Below, piece by piece: positions 53,146 through 61,632 of a DNA stretch of 64,000 nt. A program made the position numbers and the translations under genes. The notes beneath the pieces are model-generated. The model was not told the origin of the DNA and made no database searches. It saw nothing but the letters and a program-made list of their open reading frames with translations. This DNA is from Streptomyces sp. NRRL S-31. Lineage in GTDB: Bacteria; Actinomycetota; Actinomycetes; Streptomycetales; Streptomycetaceae. The stretch covers positions 196,227 through 260,226 of the forward strand of contig NZ_JOCB01000003.1 in assembly GCF_000718775.1 (NCBI RefSeq), given 5' to 3'. The first letter of the stretch is position 1, and each line of letters begins with the position of its first letter.

Positions 53146-54101
53146 CCGCCGCGCCCGGCACCGCTCCGCGCACCGTCACCGTGATCGGCGCCGGCACCAT
53201 CGGCCTCGGCTGGATCGCCCTGTTCCTCGGCCATGGGCTGCGGGTGCGGGTCAACAGCCGCCGGGCCGACGCGCCGCGGATCGTCGCGGAGGCGCTCGAC
53301 CTGTTCGCGCCCTTCCTGCCCGAGGGGAGTGCCGACCCGGCCGGCTTCGGCGTGCGGCTGGAGTTCGAACCGGACCTGGAGCGGGCGGTCGCCGACGCGG
53401 ACGTCGTGGTCGAGAACGCGCCGGAGAACCTGGAGCTCAAGCAGGAGCTGTTCGAGCGGATCGGCAAGGCGGCGCCGGCGTCGGCGCTGCTGCTCTCCTC
53501 CACCTCGACGCTCGACCCCGACGACATGGGCGCGCGGATGGCCGACTCCTCCCGTCTGGTGGTCGGCCACCCCTTCAACCCGCCGCACGTGGTGCCGCTG
53601 GTGGAGGTGGTCGCGGGCGAGCGCACCGCGCCGGACGCGGTGCGCGAGGCCGTGGAGTTCCTGGAGTCGGTCGGCCGGGTGCCCGTGGTGCTGCGCAGGC
53701 CGGTCCTGGCGTTCGCCGCCAACCGGCTCCAGTCCGCGCTGCTGCGCGAGGCCGTGCACCTGGTGCGCGAGGGCGTGGTCACCGTGGAGGAGCTGGACCG
53801 GGTGGTGGTCCACTCCATCGGGCTGCGCTGGGCCACCGTCGGCCCGTTCCTCGCCTTCCACCTCGGCGGCGGCCAGGGCGGCCTGCGCAAGTGGCTGGGC
53901 ACGCTGGGCTCCGGACTGGAACGCGGCTGGCAGGCGCTGGGCCGGCCACCGATGGACGCGGAGACCGTGCGCACCCTCGTCGAGCAGGCGGAGGCGGCCT
54001 ACGGCGGGCGCACCTACGAGGAGTGGGTGCGCGAGCGGGACACCAGGCAGACGGCGATCCTGCGCACCCTGGCGGAAGTGGAACGGCCCGACGGCGCCTG
54101 A
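53142..54101 (+). CDS. 3-hydroxyacyl-CoA dehydrogenase-like reductase (ActVI-ORF1-like)
   Basis: A 319-residue enzyme: NAD site TVIGAGTIGLGWIALFLGHG, ENAPENLELKQELFERIG, HPFNPPHVVPLVEVVAGE and a C-terminal helical domain ending GLRWATVGPFLAFHLGGGQGG. Homologues in benzoisochromanequinone clusters (ActVI-ORF1/RED1) reduce the side-chain ketone stereospecifically before pyran closure. That makes it the best single hint to a pyranonaphthoquinone. It overlaps the luciferase-like gene by 4 nt and ends at a strong terminator. Confidence 0.85.
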   Translation: MTAAPGTAPRTVTVIGAGTIGLGWIALFLGHGLRVRVNSRRADAPRIVAEALDLFAPFLPEGSADPAGFGVRLEFEPDLERAVADADVVVENAPENLELKQELFERIGKAAPASALLLSSTSTLDPDDMGARMADSSRLVVGHPFNPPHVVPLVEVVAGERTAPDAVREAVEFLESVGRVPVVLRRPVLAFAANRLQSALLREAVHLVREGVVTVEELDRVVVHSIGLRWATVGPFLAFHLGGGQGGLRKWLGTLGSGLERGWQALGRPPMDAETVRTLVEQAEAAYGGRTYEEWVRERDTRQTAILRTLAEVERPDGA

Positions 54102-54131
54102 GCGGCCGCCCTCGACGGCCCGGCGAGAGAG

Positions 54132-54182
54132 CCCGGCGAGAGAGCCCGGCGGGAGACCCTCCCGCCGGGCTCTCTCGCCGGG
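54132..54182. terminator. bidirectional terminator between reductase and SARP genes
   Basis: CCCGGCGAGAGAGCCCGG and its complement make a 23-bp perfect stem with a 5-nt loop. A direct copy of CCCGGCGAGAGAG precedes it. Confidence 0.85.
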
Positions 54183-54219
54183 CCGCGTCACGTACGGCGG
54201 GTCCGCCGCGCGCCGGCCG

Positions 54220-55047
54220 TCAGGCCGTCTTCGCGCCGACCACCCCGCGGTGGTGCGCCCGCGCCGTCGCCCACCCGGGGCCGCCGTCCCCCGGCTCCGG
54301 GTTCAGCAGCCGCAGCTGGAGCCGCTTCAGCTCCAGCGAGGGCTCCAGGCCCAGCTCGTCGGCGAGGAGCCGGCGCACGTGCTGGTAGGCCTGGAGGGCC
54401 TCGGCGCGGCGGCCGGTGGCACCGAGGGCGGACATCAGACGGCCGTGGAACCACTCGTTGAGCGGGTACTCGTTGATGAGCCGGCGCAGTTCGGGGATGG
54501 CCTCCCGGTGCCGGCCCAGCCGGTCCCCGGCGTCGATGCGGATCTCGTAGGCGCGGATCCGCAGCTCCTCCAGGTGGGTGATGTGCCCGATGAGCACGTC
54601 GCCCGCGGGGAAGTTGGCGAGCGCCGGTCCCCGCCACAGGGCGAGGGCCCGCTCGACGGTGCCGAGGGCGAGCGCCGGGTCGTCCTCCGCGAGATGCCGC
54701 TGGGCCTGGTCGACGAGGCGCTCGAAGATCCGCACGTCGACCTCGTCGTCGGTCACCCGCATGGCGTACCCGGGCGGCGAGGTGACGAGCAGGGCCCGGT
54801 CCGGGGCGGTCAGCCGCTCGTTCACGAACATCCGGCGCGCGTGGTAGACGTACGTCTGGAGGGTGGTGACGGCGCTGCGGGGCGGGCGCTCCCCCCACAG
54901 CTCACGGATCAGGGTCTCCGCCGTGACGATCTCGTTCGGCCGGGTCAGCAGCAGTGCCAGGGTCTGGCAGACCTTCGGGGTGCCGGGACGGTAGGTCCTG
55001 CCGTCGTCGGTCACTATCTCGAAGGGGCCGATGAGATTGAATTGCAC
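54220..55047 (-). CDS. SARP-family pathway-specific activator
   Basis: A 275-residue ActII-ORF4/DnrI-type activator. The OmpR-like winged helix (about 1-95: FNLIGPFEIVTDDGRTYRPGTPKVCQTLALLLTRPNEIV is the start, TLQTYVYHARRMF the recognition region) is followed by the bacterial transcriptional activation domain (about 100-250: ALWRGPALANFP, LEELRIRAYEIRIDAGD, EYPLNEWFHGRLMSALGATGRRAEAL). It should bind 11-bp-spaced TCGA repeats near the -35 of cluster promoters. GTG start at 55047 with GAGGAG upstream. It probably receives the signal from the butyrolactone and OmpR-type regulators. Confidence 0.93.
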   Translation of the reverse strand: MQFNLIGPFEIVTDDGRTYRPGTPKVCQTLALLLTRPNEIVTAETLIRELWGERPPRSAVTTLQTYVYHARRMFVNERLTAPDRALLVTSPPGYAMRVTDDEVDVRIFERLVDQAQRHLAEDDPALALGTVERALALWRGPALANFPAGDVLIGHITHLEELRIRAYEIRIDAGDRLGRHREAIPELRRLINEYPLNEWFHGRLMSALGATGRRAEALQAYQHVRRLLADELGLEPSLELKRLQLRLLNPEPGDGGPGWATARAHHRGVVGAKTA

Positions 55048-55093
55048 GGAATTACTCCTCGTCAGAAAAGACAGAATCGTGCTTCGGCGTGAA

Positions 55094-55116
55094 CTTCGAC
55101 TTGAGCTTCGACTTGA
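55094..55116. promoter_or_regulatory. direct repeat in the SARP promoter
   Basis: CTTCGACTTGA occurs twice (55094-55104 and 55106-55116), followed by TTCGAG. Spacing of the TCGA cores is 12 then 10 bp, so autoregulation or binding of another regulator is possible. The sequence is AT-richer than its surroundings. Confidence 0.35.
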
Positions 55117-55316
55117 TTCGAGTCTCCGCCGAGCGGAATGCGCGTGCAAGCATTCCCGAGTCAGGTGAGCGTCAAGTCGTGTCAGGGATGTACGGCCGAC
55201 CGTCCGCCTGCCGACCCGGCTTGAGCTGGGCGGACGACAGGAACCGGGACCGACTTCGCGGCCTGTTCCTTCAAGGTCCTGACGTTTTCCTGTAAAAGCG
55301 GGCCGGTGGCACACAC

Positions 55317-55358
55317 AAAAAAGTCCGCCCCGCCCGGGAGATCTCCGGGCGGGGCGGA
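55317..55358 (-). terminator. intrinsic terminator of the hydrolase operon
   Basis: TCCGCCCCGCCCGG and CCGGGCGGGGCGGA arms, followed on the minus strand by TTTTTT (AAAAAA at 55317-55322). A canonical hairpin with U-tract, 3 bp after the hydrolase stop. Confidence 0.9.
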
Positions 55359-55360
55359 TG

Positions 55361-56353
55361 TCAGGTGCCGTGCGGGCGAGAGGGCGGCGCCGCCTCCCGG
55401 GCCAGCAGGCATTCCTCGAGGAAGGCCAGGGCCCGCAGATGGTAGGTGCGGGCGGCCCAGCCGAGGCTGATGTTGTGCCCGGCGTCGGGCTGCCGGTCCA
55501 CCACCGCGCGCGGCGCGGCGAGCGGCGCCAGCAGCGCCCGCACCGCCTCCTCGTCGGTGCGCCACCACTGTTCCTGCTCGGCGAAGGTGAACCGGACCGG
55601 CACCCGCACCCGGGCCGCCAGCGCCGGGTACGCCCCGGGCCACAGCAGGGTCTCGGCGGCCTCCACGGCGGGCACCGGGGCTACCAGCCGCTGCCCCAGC
55701 CGGAAGGCCACCGGCGGGTACAGCCGCAGCGCCCCCCAGTGCCGCCGCCAGGCCCCGGGCGCACCGGCGCCGGGCAACTGGTCCGGCTCGACGGCGAAGG
55801 CGCTGCCCAGGCCGGAGACGTCCAGCCCGAGCAGCGGGGCCGGCAGCGAGCCGGCCGCCGCGGCGGCGGACAGCGCGAGCCGGCCGCCGGCGGAGTGGGC
55901 GAGCAGGAAGAACCCCGCGCCCACCGGCCGCCGTCCGGCGAAGTCGGCCAGGGCCGCGCCCAGCGTCGCGGTCTGCCCGGCCAGGTCCTGCCCCAGCGGC
56001 AGCACGGCGGCCGAGTCGCCGTAGCCGGGGCGGTCGGGCGCGAGCACGGTGTAGCCGAGCCGGCTGCCCAGTTCGAGCAACGACAGCCCGGGCCGCGCCC
56101 GGTTGTCGAAGTAGCCGGCGCGCATGCCGCTGCCGTGCAGCGCGACGACGACGGCCCGGGGCGCCCGCCCGGCCCGGGGCTCGGCCAGCAGACCCGACAG
56201 CCGTACCCCGTCGCCGCCGTCGAGCGTCACCTCCCGCGCCTTGGACCGGCGCGGCGCGGGGGTGTCCGGTCCGGCCGGCGTGGGAGTCCTGGGGGCGGCG
56301 GGGGCGGCGGGGGCGTCCGGCCGGGTGAGTCCGGGAGGCGATACGGCGTGCAC
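55361..56353 (-). CDS. alpha/beta hydrolase
   Basis: A 330-residue hydrolase. After a Pro/Ala-rich N-terminal 40 residues come VVVALHGSGMRAGYFDNR (oxyanion hole HGSG), LGYTVLAPDRPGYGDSA, nucleophile Ser in FLLAHSAGGRLALS, and a late His in PDAGHNISLGW. The strand before the nucleophile and spacing fit small-molecule esterases or thioesterases. In the pathway it might release, cyclise or deacylate an intermediate; unproven. GTG start at 56353 with AAGGAGGT seven bases upstream, one of the strongest ribosome binding sites here. Confidence 0.82.
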   Translation of the reverse strand: MHAVSPPGLTRPDAPAAPAAPRTPTPAGPDTPAPRRSKAREVTLDGGDGVRLSGLLAEPRAGRAPRAVVVALHGSGMRAGYFDNRARPGLSLLELGSRLGYTVLAPDRPGYGDSAAVLPLGQDLAGQTATLGAALADFAGRRPVGAGFFLLAHSAGGRLALSAAAAAGSLPAPLLGLDVSGLGSAFAVEPDQLPGAGAPGAWRRHWGALRLYPPVAFRLGQRLVAPVPAVEAAETLLWPGAYPALAARVRVPVRFTFAEQEQWWRTDEEAVRALLAPLAAPRAVVDRQPDAGHNISLGWAARTYHLRALAFLEECLLAREAAPPSRPHGT

Positions 56354-56464
56354 CGGGGGTACCTCCTTCGATGAGCGGCGCCGTACGGCGCGGTGGATGA
56401 GGCAGTTCTCCTGTGGAGCCGTCCTTCCAAGCTCCCCTCGGCACCCGCGCGGCGCAAACCCCCG

Positions 56465-57430
56465 TCAGGTGCGGTCGGCCGTACGGCGGACACGGTCCAG
56501 CAGCCGGGCCTGGTGGAGGACGGCCGGGTCGGGCGGCGCACCGGTGCGGCAGGCGGCGGCGAAGTCGGCCACCGTGCCCAGCACCTGGTCCGCCGGCGGC
56601 AGACCGAGGTCCTCGGCCGTGTCCCGGCGCTCCAGCCGCACCCGGGGCGGCAGACCGGCGGGCGGGGTGAACGCCCGGTCCACGGTGATCAGCCCCGCGC
56701 TGCCCCAGATCTCGTACGACGAGCGGTAGGCGTGGTCCAGCCCGAAGGCCAGCTGGGCCCCCACCCCCGCACCGTCGCGCAGCAGCACCGCGCCGGAGGT
56801 GTCCACGGCCCGGCCGGGACCGCCGTGCGCGAGGACGGCACCGGCGACCTCCAGCTCCGCGCCGAGGAAGTGCAGGGCGGCCCGCACCGGATACACCCCG
56901 GTGTCCCACAGGGCGCCGCCGCCCAGCCGGGGGTCGTAGCGGATGTCGTGGTCCGGCAGCCGGGGCACCGTGAACGCGGCCCGGAACGCCCGGACCTCGC
57001 CGATCGCGCCGTCCTCGACCAGCCGGCGGACCACGGCGTGCTGCGGATGGTGCACGAACATCACGTTCTCCCGCAGGGCCAGCCCCGCCCCGGCGGCCCG
57101 CGCGGCCAGCTCCGCCGTGCTCGCCGGGTCGGTGGTGAGCGGCTTCTCGCCCAGCACGTGTTTGCCCGCGTCCAGCGCCGCCCGCACCCAGCGCTCGTGC
57201 AGGGCCGTCGGCAGCGGCACGTAGACGGCGTCGATGTCGGTCCGGGCCAGCAGCGCGCCGTAGCCGGTCACCGCCTCGCAGCCGGCCGCGGCGGCCGTCT
57301 CCCGGGCCCGGCCGGCGTCCCGGGAGGCGACCGCGACGAGTTCCGTGTCCGCGCAGGCGCGGAAGGCGGGCAGCATCCGGCGGCGGGCGATGTCCGCGCA
57401 GCCGAGGACGCCGATGCGCACCGGTTCCAT
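56465..57430 (-). CDS. NDP-hexose 3-ketoreductase (Gfo/Idh/MocA family)
   Basis: A 321-residue oxidoreductase: RIGVLGCADIARRRMLPAF (Rossmann), DIDAVYVPLPTALHERWV, GKHVLGEKPLTTD (catalytic EKP) and ALWDTGVYPVRAALHFLG. It reduces the 3-keto group after the 2,3-dehydratase, completing 2-deoxygenation. The ATG overlaps the 2,3-dehydratase stop (TGATG), and such pairs act together. Last gene of the leftward sugar operon 61129-56465. Confidence 0.92.
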   Translation of the reverse strand: MEPVRIGVLGCADIARRRMLPAFRACADTELVAVASRDAGRARETAAAAGCEAVTGYGALLARTDIDAVYVPLPTALHERWVRAALDAGKHVLGEKPLTTDPASTAELAARAAGAGLALRENVMFVHHPQHAVVRRLVEDGAIGEVRAFRAAFTVPRLPDHDIRYDPRLGGGALWDTGVYPVRAALHFLGAELEVAGAVLAHGGPGRAVDTSGAVLLRDGAGVGAQLAFGLDHAYRSSYEIWGSAGLITVDRAFTPPAGLPPRVRLERRDTAEDLGLPPADQVLGTVADFAAACRTGAPPDPAVLHQARLLDRVRRTADRT

Positions 57431-58836
57431 CAGAGCCGTACCGCCCCCGAGGTCAGGCAGGACAGCAGCGTGCGCGCCTGCACGTTGAGGTAGTGGTTGT
57501 GCCGCACCAGCCGGCTGAGCTGGTACGGGGTGACCCACACATAGCCCGGCGGCGCCTGGAGCGGCGCCTCGGCCTCCCCGGCCTCCACGAAGAGGTAGCG
57601 GCTCTCCGCGTTGAGGAACCGGCCGCCCTCCTCCGAGTGCACCGCCTCGTACCGGACGCGCGACCGGCCGGCCTCGAGCACGGTCCGCAGGAACGGCGGC
57701 GGCACCGGCAGGTGGGCGTGGTTCTCCGGGGTGTACTGCACGGTCGGGCCCAGCTCGACGGTGTCGGCGAAACCGCCCTCCACCCGGGCGTGCGCCAGCA
57801 GATGGGGGGTGCCGCCGATGCGCCGGGTCAGGAACGCGGTCACCCCGAGGCCGTGCGGTTCGAACAGCGGCTGGGACCAGCCGCTCACCTCCCGGCTGCC
57901 GGCCCGCACCGACACGGCGACCACGCTGAAGTAGCGGCCCGCCTCGTGGTCGATGGACCAGGGGCCGCGCCGCCAGCCCGCCACCCGGCCCAGCGGCACC
58001 CGCTCCGCGGTCAGGTCGTGCCGCGCCCGCTCGGCGGTGAACCAGGACAGCAGCTCCGTGGCGGAGTGCAGGGCGACACCGTCCGGGTCGGGGAAGGGGG
58101 CGCAGGACAGCACCGTCCGGGCGTCCATGTTGACCAGGTTGTCCCGGCGCAGCAGCGCGCCGATCTGCCCCAGCGTCAGCCAGCGGAAGTCCGGGTGCTC
58201 CGGGACCTCCCCGTGCGCCTCGACGATCATGTTGCGGTTGCTCTTGCGGAAGAACCACGAGCCGTGTTCCGACTGGAGGGCGTCCGCGAGCACCCGGCCC
58301 CGGGACCGGTCGGTGAAGTACTCCACGTACCGCACCCCGGAACCCCGGTGCGCCCGCGTGTAGTTGCTGCGGGTGGCCTGCACGGTGGGGGAGAGCTGGA
58401 GCAGATTGCGGTTGCCGGGCTCCATCTTCGCCTGCATCAGCAGGTGCAGGACCCCGTCGAACTCCTTGACGACGATCCCGAGGATGCCGACCTCGGGCTG
58501 GTTGATGATCGGCTGCTGCCACTCCCGGACGGGCCCGGCGGTGCTGGTCACCCGCAGCCCCTCGACGGTGAAGAACCGGCCGCTGTGGTGCGCGAGGTCA
58601 CCGCCGTCCTCCCGGAACGACCAGCCGTCCAGCCGCTCGAAGGGGATGCGGTCGACCCGGAACGAGTGGGCCGCACGGCGTTCGGCCAGCCAGTCGGCCA
58701 CCTCCTCGGTGCGCAGCCGGGCGCCCTCCCGGGCGGCGGCGGAACGGGCGAAGCGGTGCGGCAGCTCCTCGTCGACCAGCGAGCGCAGCCGGACCGGGCC
58801 GGCCGGACCGGTCACGGCGGCGGTGGCGCGGCTCAC
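57430..58836 (-). CDS. NDP-hexose 2,3-dehydratase
   Basis: A 468-residue enzyme built of two homologous halves (about 55-250 and 270-465). Each has Trp-rich EVSGWSQPL / REWQQPIINQPEVGILG, HLLMQAKMEPGN / HLLAHARVEGG, QLSPTVQATRSNYT / ELGPTVQYTPENH and DNLVNMDARTVLSC / NHYLNVQARTLLSC. It removes the 2-OH of dTDP-4-keto-6-deoxyglucose. GTG start at 58836 overlaps the 3-dehydratase stop (GTGA). Length is normal. Confidence 0.94.
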   Translation of the reverse strand: MSRATAAVTGPAGPVRLRSLVDEELPHRFARSAAAREGARLRTEEVADWLAERRAAHSFRVDRIPFERLDGWSFREDGGDLAHHSGRFFTVEGLRVTSTAGPVREWQQPIINQPEVGILGIVVKEFDGVLHLLMQAKMEPGNRNLLQLSPTVQATRSNYTRAHRGSGVRYVEYFTDRSRGRVLADALQSEHGSWFFRKSNRNMIVEAHGEVPEHPDFRWLTLGQIGALLRRDNLVNMDARTVLSCAPFPDPDGVALHSATELLSWFTAERARHDLTAERVPLGRVAGWRRGPWSIDHEAGRYFSVVAVSVRAGSREVSGWSQPLFEPHGLGVTAFLTRRIGGTPHLLAHARVEGGFADTVELGPTVQYTPENHAHLPVPPPFLRTVLEAGRSRVRYEAVHSEEGGRFLNAESRYLFVEAGEAEAPLQAPPGYVWVTPYQLSRLVRHNHYLNVQARTLLSCLTSGAVRL

Positions 58837-60137
58837 GAGTTGCCCGCCACGAACTCCTTGACCGAGGCGACCACGTAGTCGAGCATCTCCTCGGTCAGCG
58901 CCGGGTAGACCCCGACCCAGAACGTCTGGTCGGTGATGATGTCGCTGTTGGCCAGGTCCCCGACCACCCGGTGCGGGCTGCCGAGGTAGGCGGGGTGCCG
59001 GGTGAGGTTGCCGGCGAACAGCCGCCGGGTGCCGATCCGGCGCTCCTCCAGGAAGTCGACCAGCGCCGCCCGGCTGAACGGGGCGTCCGGGTCGACGGTG
59101 AGCGCGAAACCGAACCAGCTGGGGTCGCTGCGCCTCGTCGGCTCGGGCAGCAGCAGGTGCGGCACGCCGTCCAGGCCCTCGCGCAGCCGGGCCCAGTTGC
59201 GCCGCCGGGCCGCGCAGAACCGGTCCAGCTTCTCCAGCTGGGACAGGCCCAGCGCGGCCTGGAGGTCGGTGGCCTTCAGGTTGTAACCGACGTGGCTGAA
59301 GATGTACTTGTGGTCGTATCCCTCGGGCAGCGTGCCCATCTGGTACTTGAACCGCTTGAGGCACTTGTTGGTCTCGCCCGGCTCGCACCAGCAGTCCCGG
59401 CCCCAGTCGCGCAGCGACTCCACGATCCGGGCCAGTGCCAGGTTCGAGGTGAGCACGCAGCCGCCCTCGCCCATGGCCAGGTGGTGGGCGGGGTAGAAGC
59501 TGACCGTGGTGATGTCGCCGAAGGAGCCGGTGAGCCTGCCGTCGTAGCGGGAGCCGACCGCGTCGCAGTTGTCCTCGATCAGGAACAGGTCGTGGTCCGC
59601 GGCGAGCTGGGCGATCTCGGTGGCCTCGAAGGGGTTGCCGAGCGCGTGCGCGATCATGATGGCGCGGGTGCGCGGCCCGATGGCCTCCGCCACCCGGGCC
59701 GCGGTCGTGTTGTACGTGCCCAGCTCGACGTCGACGAAGACCGGGACCAGGCCGTTCTGGATGATCGGGTTGACCGTGGTCGGGAAGCCGGCCGCGACGG
59801 TGATCACCTCGTCGCCCGGCCGCAGCCGGCGGTCCTCCAGCAGGTGCGAGGTGAACGCCGACAGCGCCAGCAGGTTCGCGGAGGAACCCGAGTTGGTCAG
59901 GTGCGCCTTGCGCAGCCCGAGCGTGCGGGCGAACCGCGCCTCGAACTTCCGGGAGCTGGGGCCGGCGGCGATCCGCATCTCCAGCGCGGCCTCGACCAGC
60001 GCCGCGCGGTCCGCCTCGTCCAGCACGGCACCGGCCGGCCAGATCTCGGTGGTCCCCGGCACGAAGGGGGCGTCGTTCCTCAGCTCCTGGTGGTACTTGG
60101 CCGTCTCGTCGAGTATCAGGCCCTTGTGGGCGTTCAT
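58833..60137 (-). CDS. NDP-4-keto-6-deoxyhexose 3-dehydratase (SpnQ/E1/RfbH type)
   Basis: A 434-residue member of the DegT fold in which the PLP Lys is replaced by His218 (VSFYPAHHLAMGEGG), the hallmark of PMP-dependent 3-dehydrases (E1, ColD, SpnQ). Also SRKFEARFARTLGLRKAHLTNSG and a C-terminal WCEPGETNKCLKRF segment with Cys residues that may bind an iron-sulfur cluster in the E1/SpnQ branch. It removes the 3-OH, so with the 2,3-dehydratase the product is a 2,3,6-trideoxyhexose. It needs an electron source (ferredoxin or flavodoxin reductase); none is encoded next to it. Confidence 0.92.
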   Translation of the reverse strand: MNAHKGLILDETAKYHQELRNDAPFVPGTTEIWPAGAVLDEADRAALVEAALEMRIAAGPSSRKFEARFARTLGLRKAHLTNSGSSANLLALSAFTSHLLEDRRLRPGDEVITVAAGFPTTVNPIIQNGLVPVFVDVELGTYNTTAARVAEAIGPRTRAIMIAHALGNPFEATEIAQLAADHDLFLIEDNCDAVGSRYDGRLTGSFGDITTVSFYPAHHLAMGEGGCVLTSNLALARIVESLRDWGRDCWCEPGETNKCLKRFKYQMGTLPEGYDHKYIFSHVGYNLKATDLQAALGLSQLEKLDRFCAARRRNWARLREGLDGVPHLLLPEPTRRSDPSWFGFALTVDPDAPFSRAALVDFLEERRIGTRRLFAGNLTRHPAYLGSPHRVVGDLANSDIITDQTFWVGVYPALTEEMLDYVVASVKEFVAGNS

Positions 60138-61129
60138 CAGGCGTTGCCTTCCTTGGGGAGTCGGGCGGACCGGGCGGCCTTCCACCAGCCGGGGTTGTCG
60201 CGGTACCAGGCGACGACGTCGGCGAGCCCCTGCTCGAACGGCACCCGCGGGGCGTACCCCAGCTCCTCGCGGATCCTGCCGTCGTCCAGGGCGTAGCGCA
60301 GGTCGTGCCCCTTGCGGTCCGGTACGTGCCGCACCCGCGACCAGTCGGCGCCGCACAGGTCGAGCAGCCGCTCGGTGACGGCCCGGTTGGTCCGCTCGTC
60401 GCCGCCGCCGACGTTGTAGACCCCGCCGGCCCGGCCCCGGTCGAGCACCAGGGCGACGGCCCGGCAGTGGTCGTCCACGTGCAGCCACTCGCGCACGTTG
60501 CGCCCGTCGCCGTAGAGCGGCACCGGCAGGCCCTCCAGCAGGTTCGTCACGAACAGCGGGATCAGCTTCTCCGGGTGCTGGTGGGGGCCGTAGTTGTTGG
60601 AGCAGCGGGTGATCGAGGCGTTCAGGCCGTGCGTGCGGTGGTAGGCGCGGACGATCAGGTCCGAGGACGCCTTGGAGGCGGCGTAGGGGGAGTTGGGCAG
60701 CAGCGGGCTGTCCTCCGTCCAGGTGCCCTCGGCGATGGAGCCGTAGACCTCGTCGGTGGAGACGTGGACGAACCGCTCCGTGCCGGCCGCGAGAGCGGCG
60801 TCCAGCAGCGTCTGGGTGCCGAGCACGTTGGTGCGCACGAACGCGGACGCCTGCGCGACCGAGCGGTCCACGTGCGACTCCGCGGCGAAGTGCACCACCG
60901 CGTCGTGCCCGGGCAGGACGCGGGCGAGCAGCTCCGCGTCGCAGATGTCGCCGCGCACGAACTCCAGCCGGGGGTGCGCCGCGGGCAGGTTGTCCCGGTT
61001 GCCGGCGTAGGTGAGTTTGTCGAGGACGGTCACCCGGGACGTCTCGTGGCCCGGGTAGCCGCCCTCGAGCAGCGTGCGTGTGAAGTGCGAGCCGATGAAC
61101 CCGGCTCCGCCGGTGACCAGCAGTCTCAT
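60137..61129 (-). CDS. rfbB: dTDP-glucose 4,6-dehydratase
   Basis: A 330-residue extended SDR: LLVTGGAGFIGSHFTR, HFAAESHVDRSV, VSTDEVYGSI, YAASKASSDLIVRAYHRTHGLN (Tyr-x3-Lys), CSNNYGPHQHPEKLIP. It converts dTDP-glucose to dTDP-4-keto-6-deoxyglucose, the branch point for the enzymes encoded downstream. Start ATG 61129. It heads a four-gene operon with TGATG/GTGA overlaps at each junction. Confidence 0.96.
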   Translation of the reverse strand: MRLLVTGGAGFIGSHFTRTLLEGGYPGHETSRVTVLDKLTYAGNRDNLPAAHPRLEFVRGDICDAELLARVLPGHDAVVHFAAESHVDRSVAQASAFVRTNVLGTQTLLDAALAAGTERFVHVSTDEVYGSIAEGTWTEDSPLLPNSPYAASKASSDLIVRAYHRTHGLNASITRCSNNYGPHQHPEKLIPLFVTNLLEGLPVPLYGDGRNVREWLHVDDHCRAVALVLDRGRAGGVYNVGGGDERTNRAVTERLLDLCGADWSRVRHVPDRKGHDLRYALDDGRIREELGYAPRVPFEQGLADVVAWYRDNPGWWKAARSARLPKEGNA

Positions 61130-61319
61130 GCCGTCGCCTCCGGTCCGGTGCGGTCGGGGGTGCGTGGTGTCATGGGTGCTCCTGTGGCGAAGAGGGGGGT
61201 GCTCCCGCGGCGGGGGCGGTGGCGCGGTGCGCGGTGGGGCAGGGGTGGGGGTCGGGGCGCCGGCGACGGTGAGGGTGAACCGGAAGGTACAGGTGGCGCG
61301 GCGGGGGACGCCGGAGGTG

Positions 61320-61595
61320 CTAGCGGCCCGGCGCGGCCGGGGCCCCGGTGCGCCAGGTGCGCGGGCCGAGGAAGCCCCTTACGCGCTCCGGACGGTGCCA
61401 GCCGGCCGCCGCCCGGGCCGGCGCCGCGGAACCGGCCCGGTCCTCCCCGGCCGCCGCGCGGGCCAGCACGACGGCCGTCAGCGCGGCCAGCTCCGCCGCG
61501 CTGGGGTGCCCCCGCAGCACGCGGATCAGCGGCCCCGCGGGCACGGCGCCGAAGTCGGCGGACCGGGACGGGTGCTCGGAACCGGTCGTGCTCAT
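61320..61595 (-). CDS. acyl-CoA carboxylase epsilon subunit
   Basis: A 91-residue protein with the actinobacterial AccE/PccE pattern: LIRVLRGHPSAAELAALTAVVLAR, an Ala-rich linker and AGWHRPERVRGFLGPRTW. The epsilon subunit stabilises the alpha-beta complex of acetyl/propionyl-CoA carboxylase. It lies 37 bp after the beta subunit gene. ATG at 61595; a GTG one codon earlier is possible. Confidence 0.85.
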   Translation of the reverse strand: MSTTGSEHPSRSADFGAVPAGPLIRVLRGHPSAAELAALTAVVLARAAAGEDRAGSAAPARAAAGWHRPERVRGFLGPRTWRTGAPAAPGR

Positions 61596-61632
61596 CACTG
61601 CTCCCTGGGGTCGCGTACGGCGGGCCGGCGGG

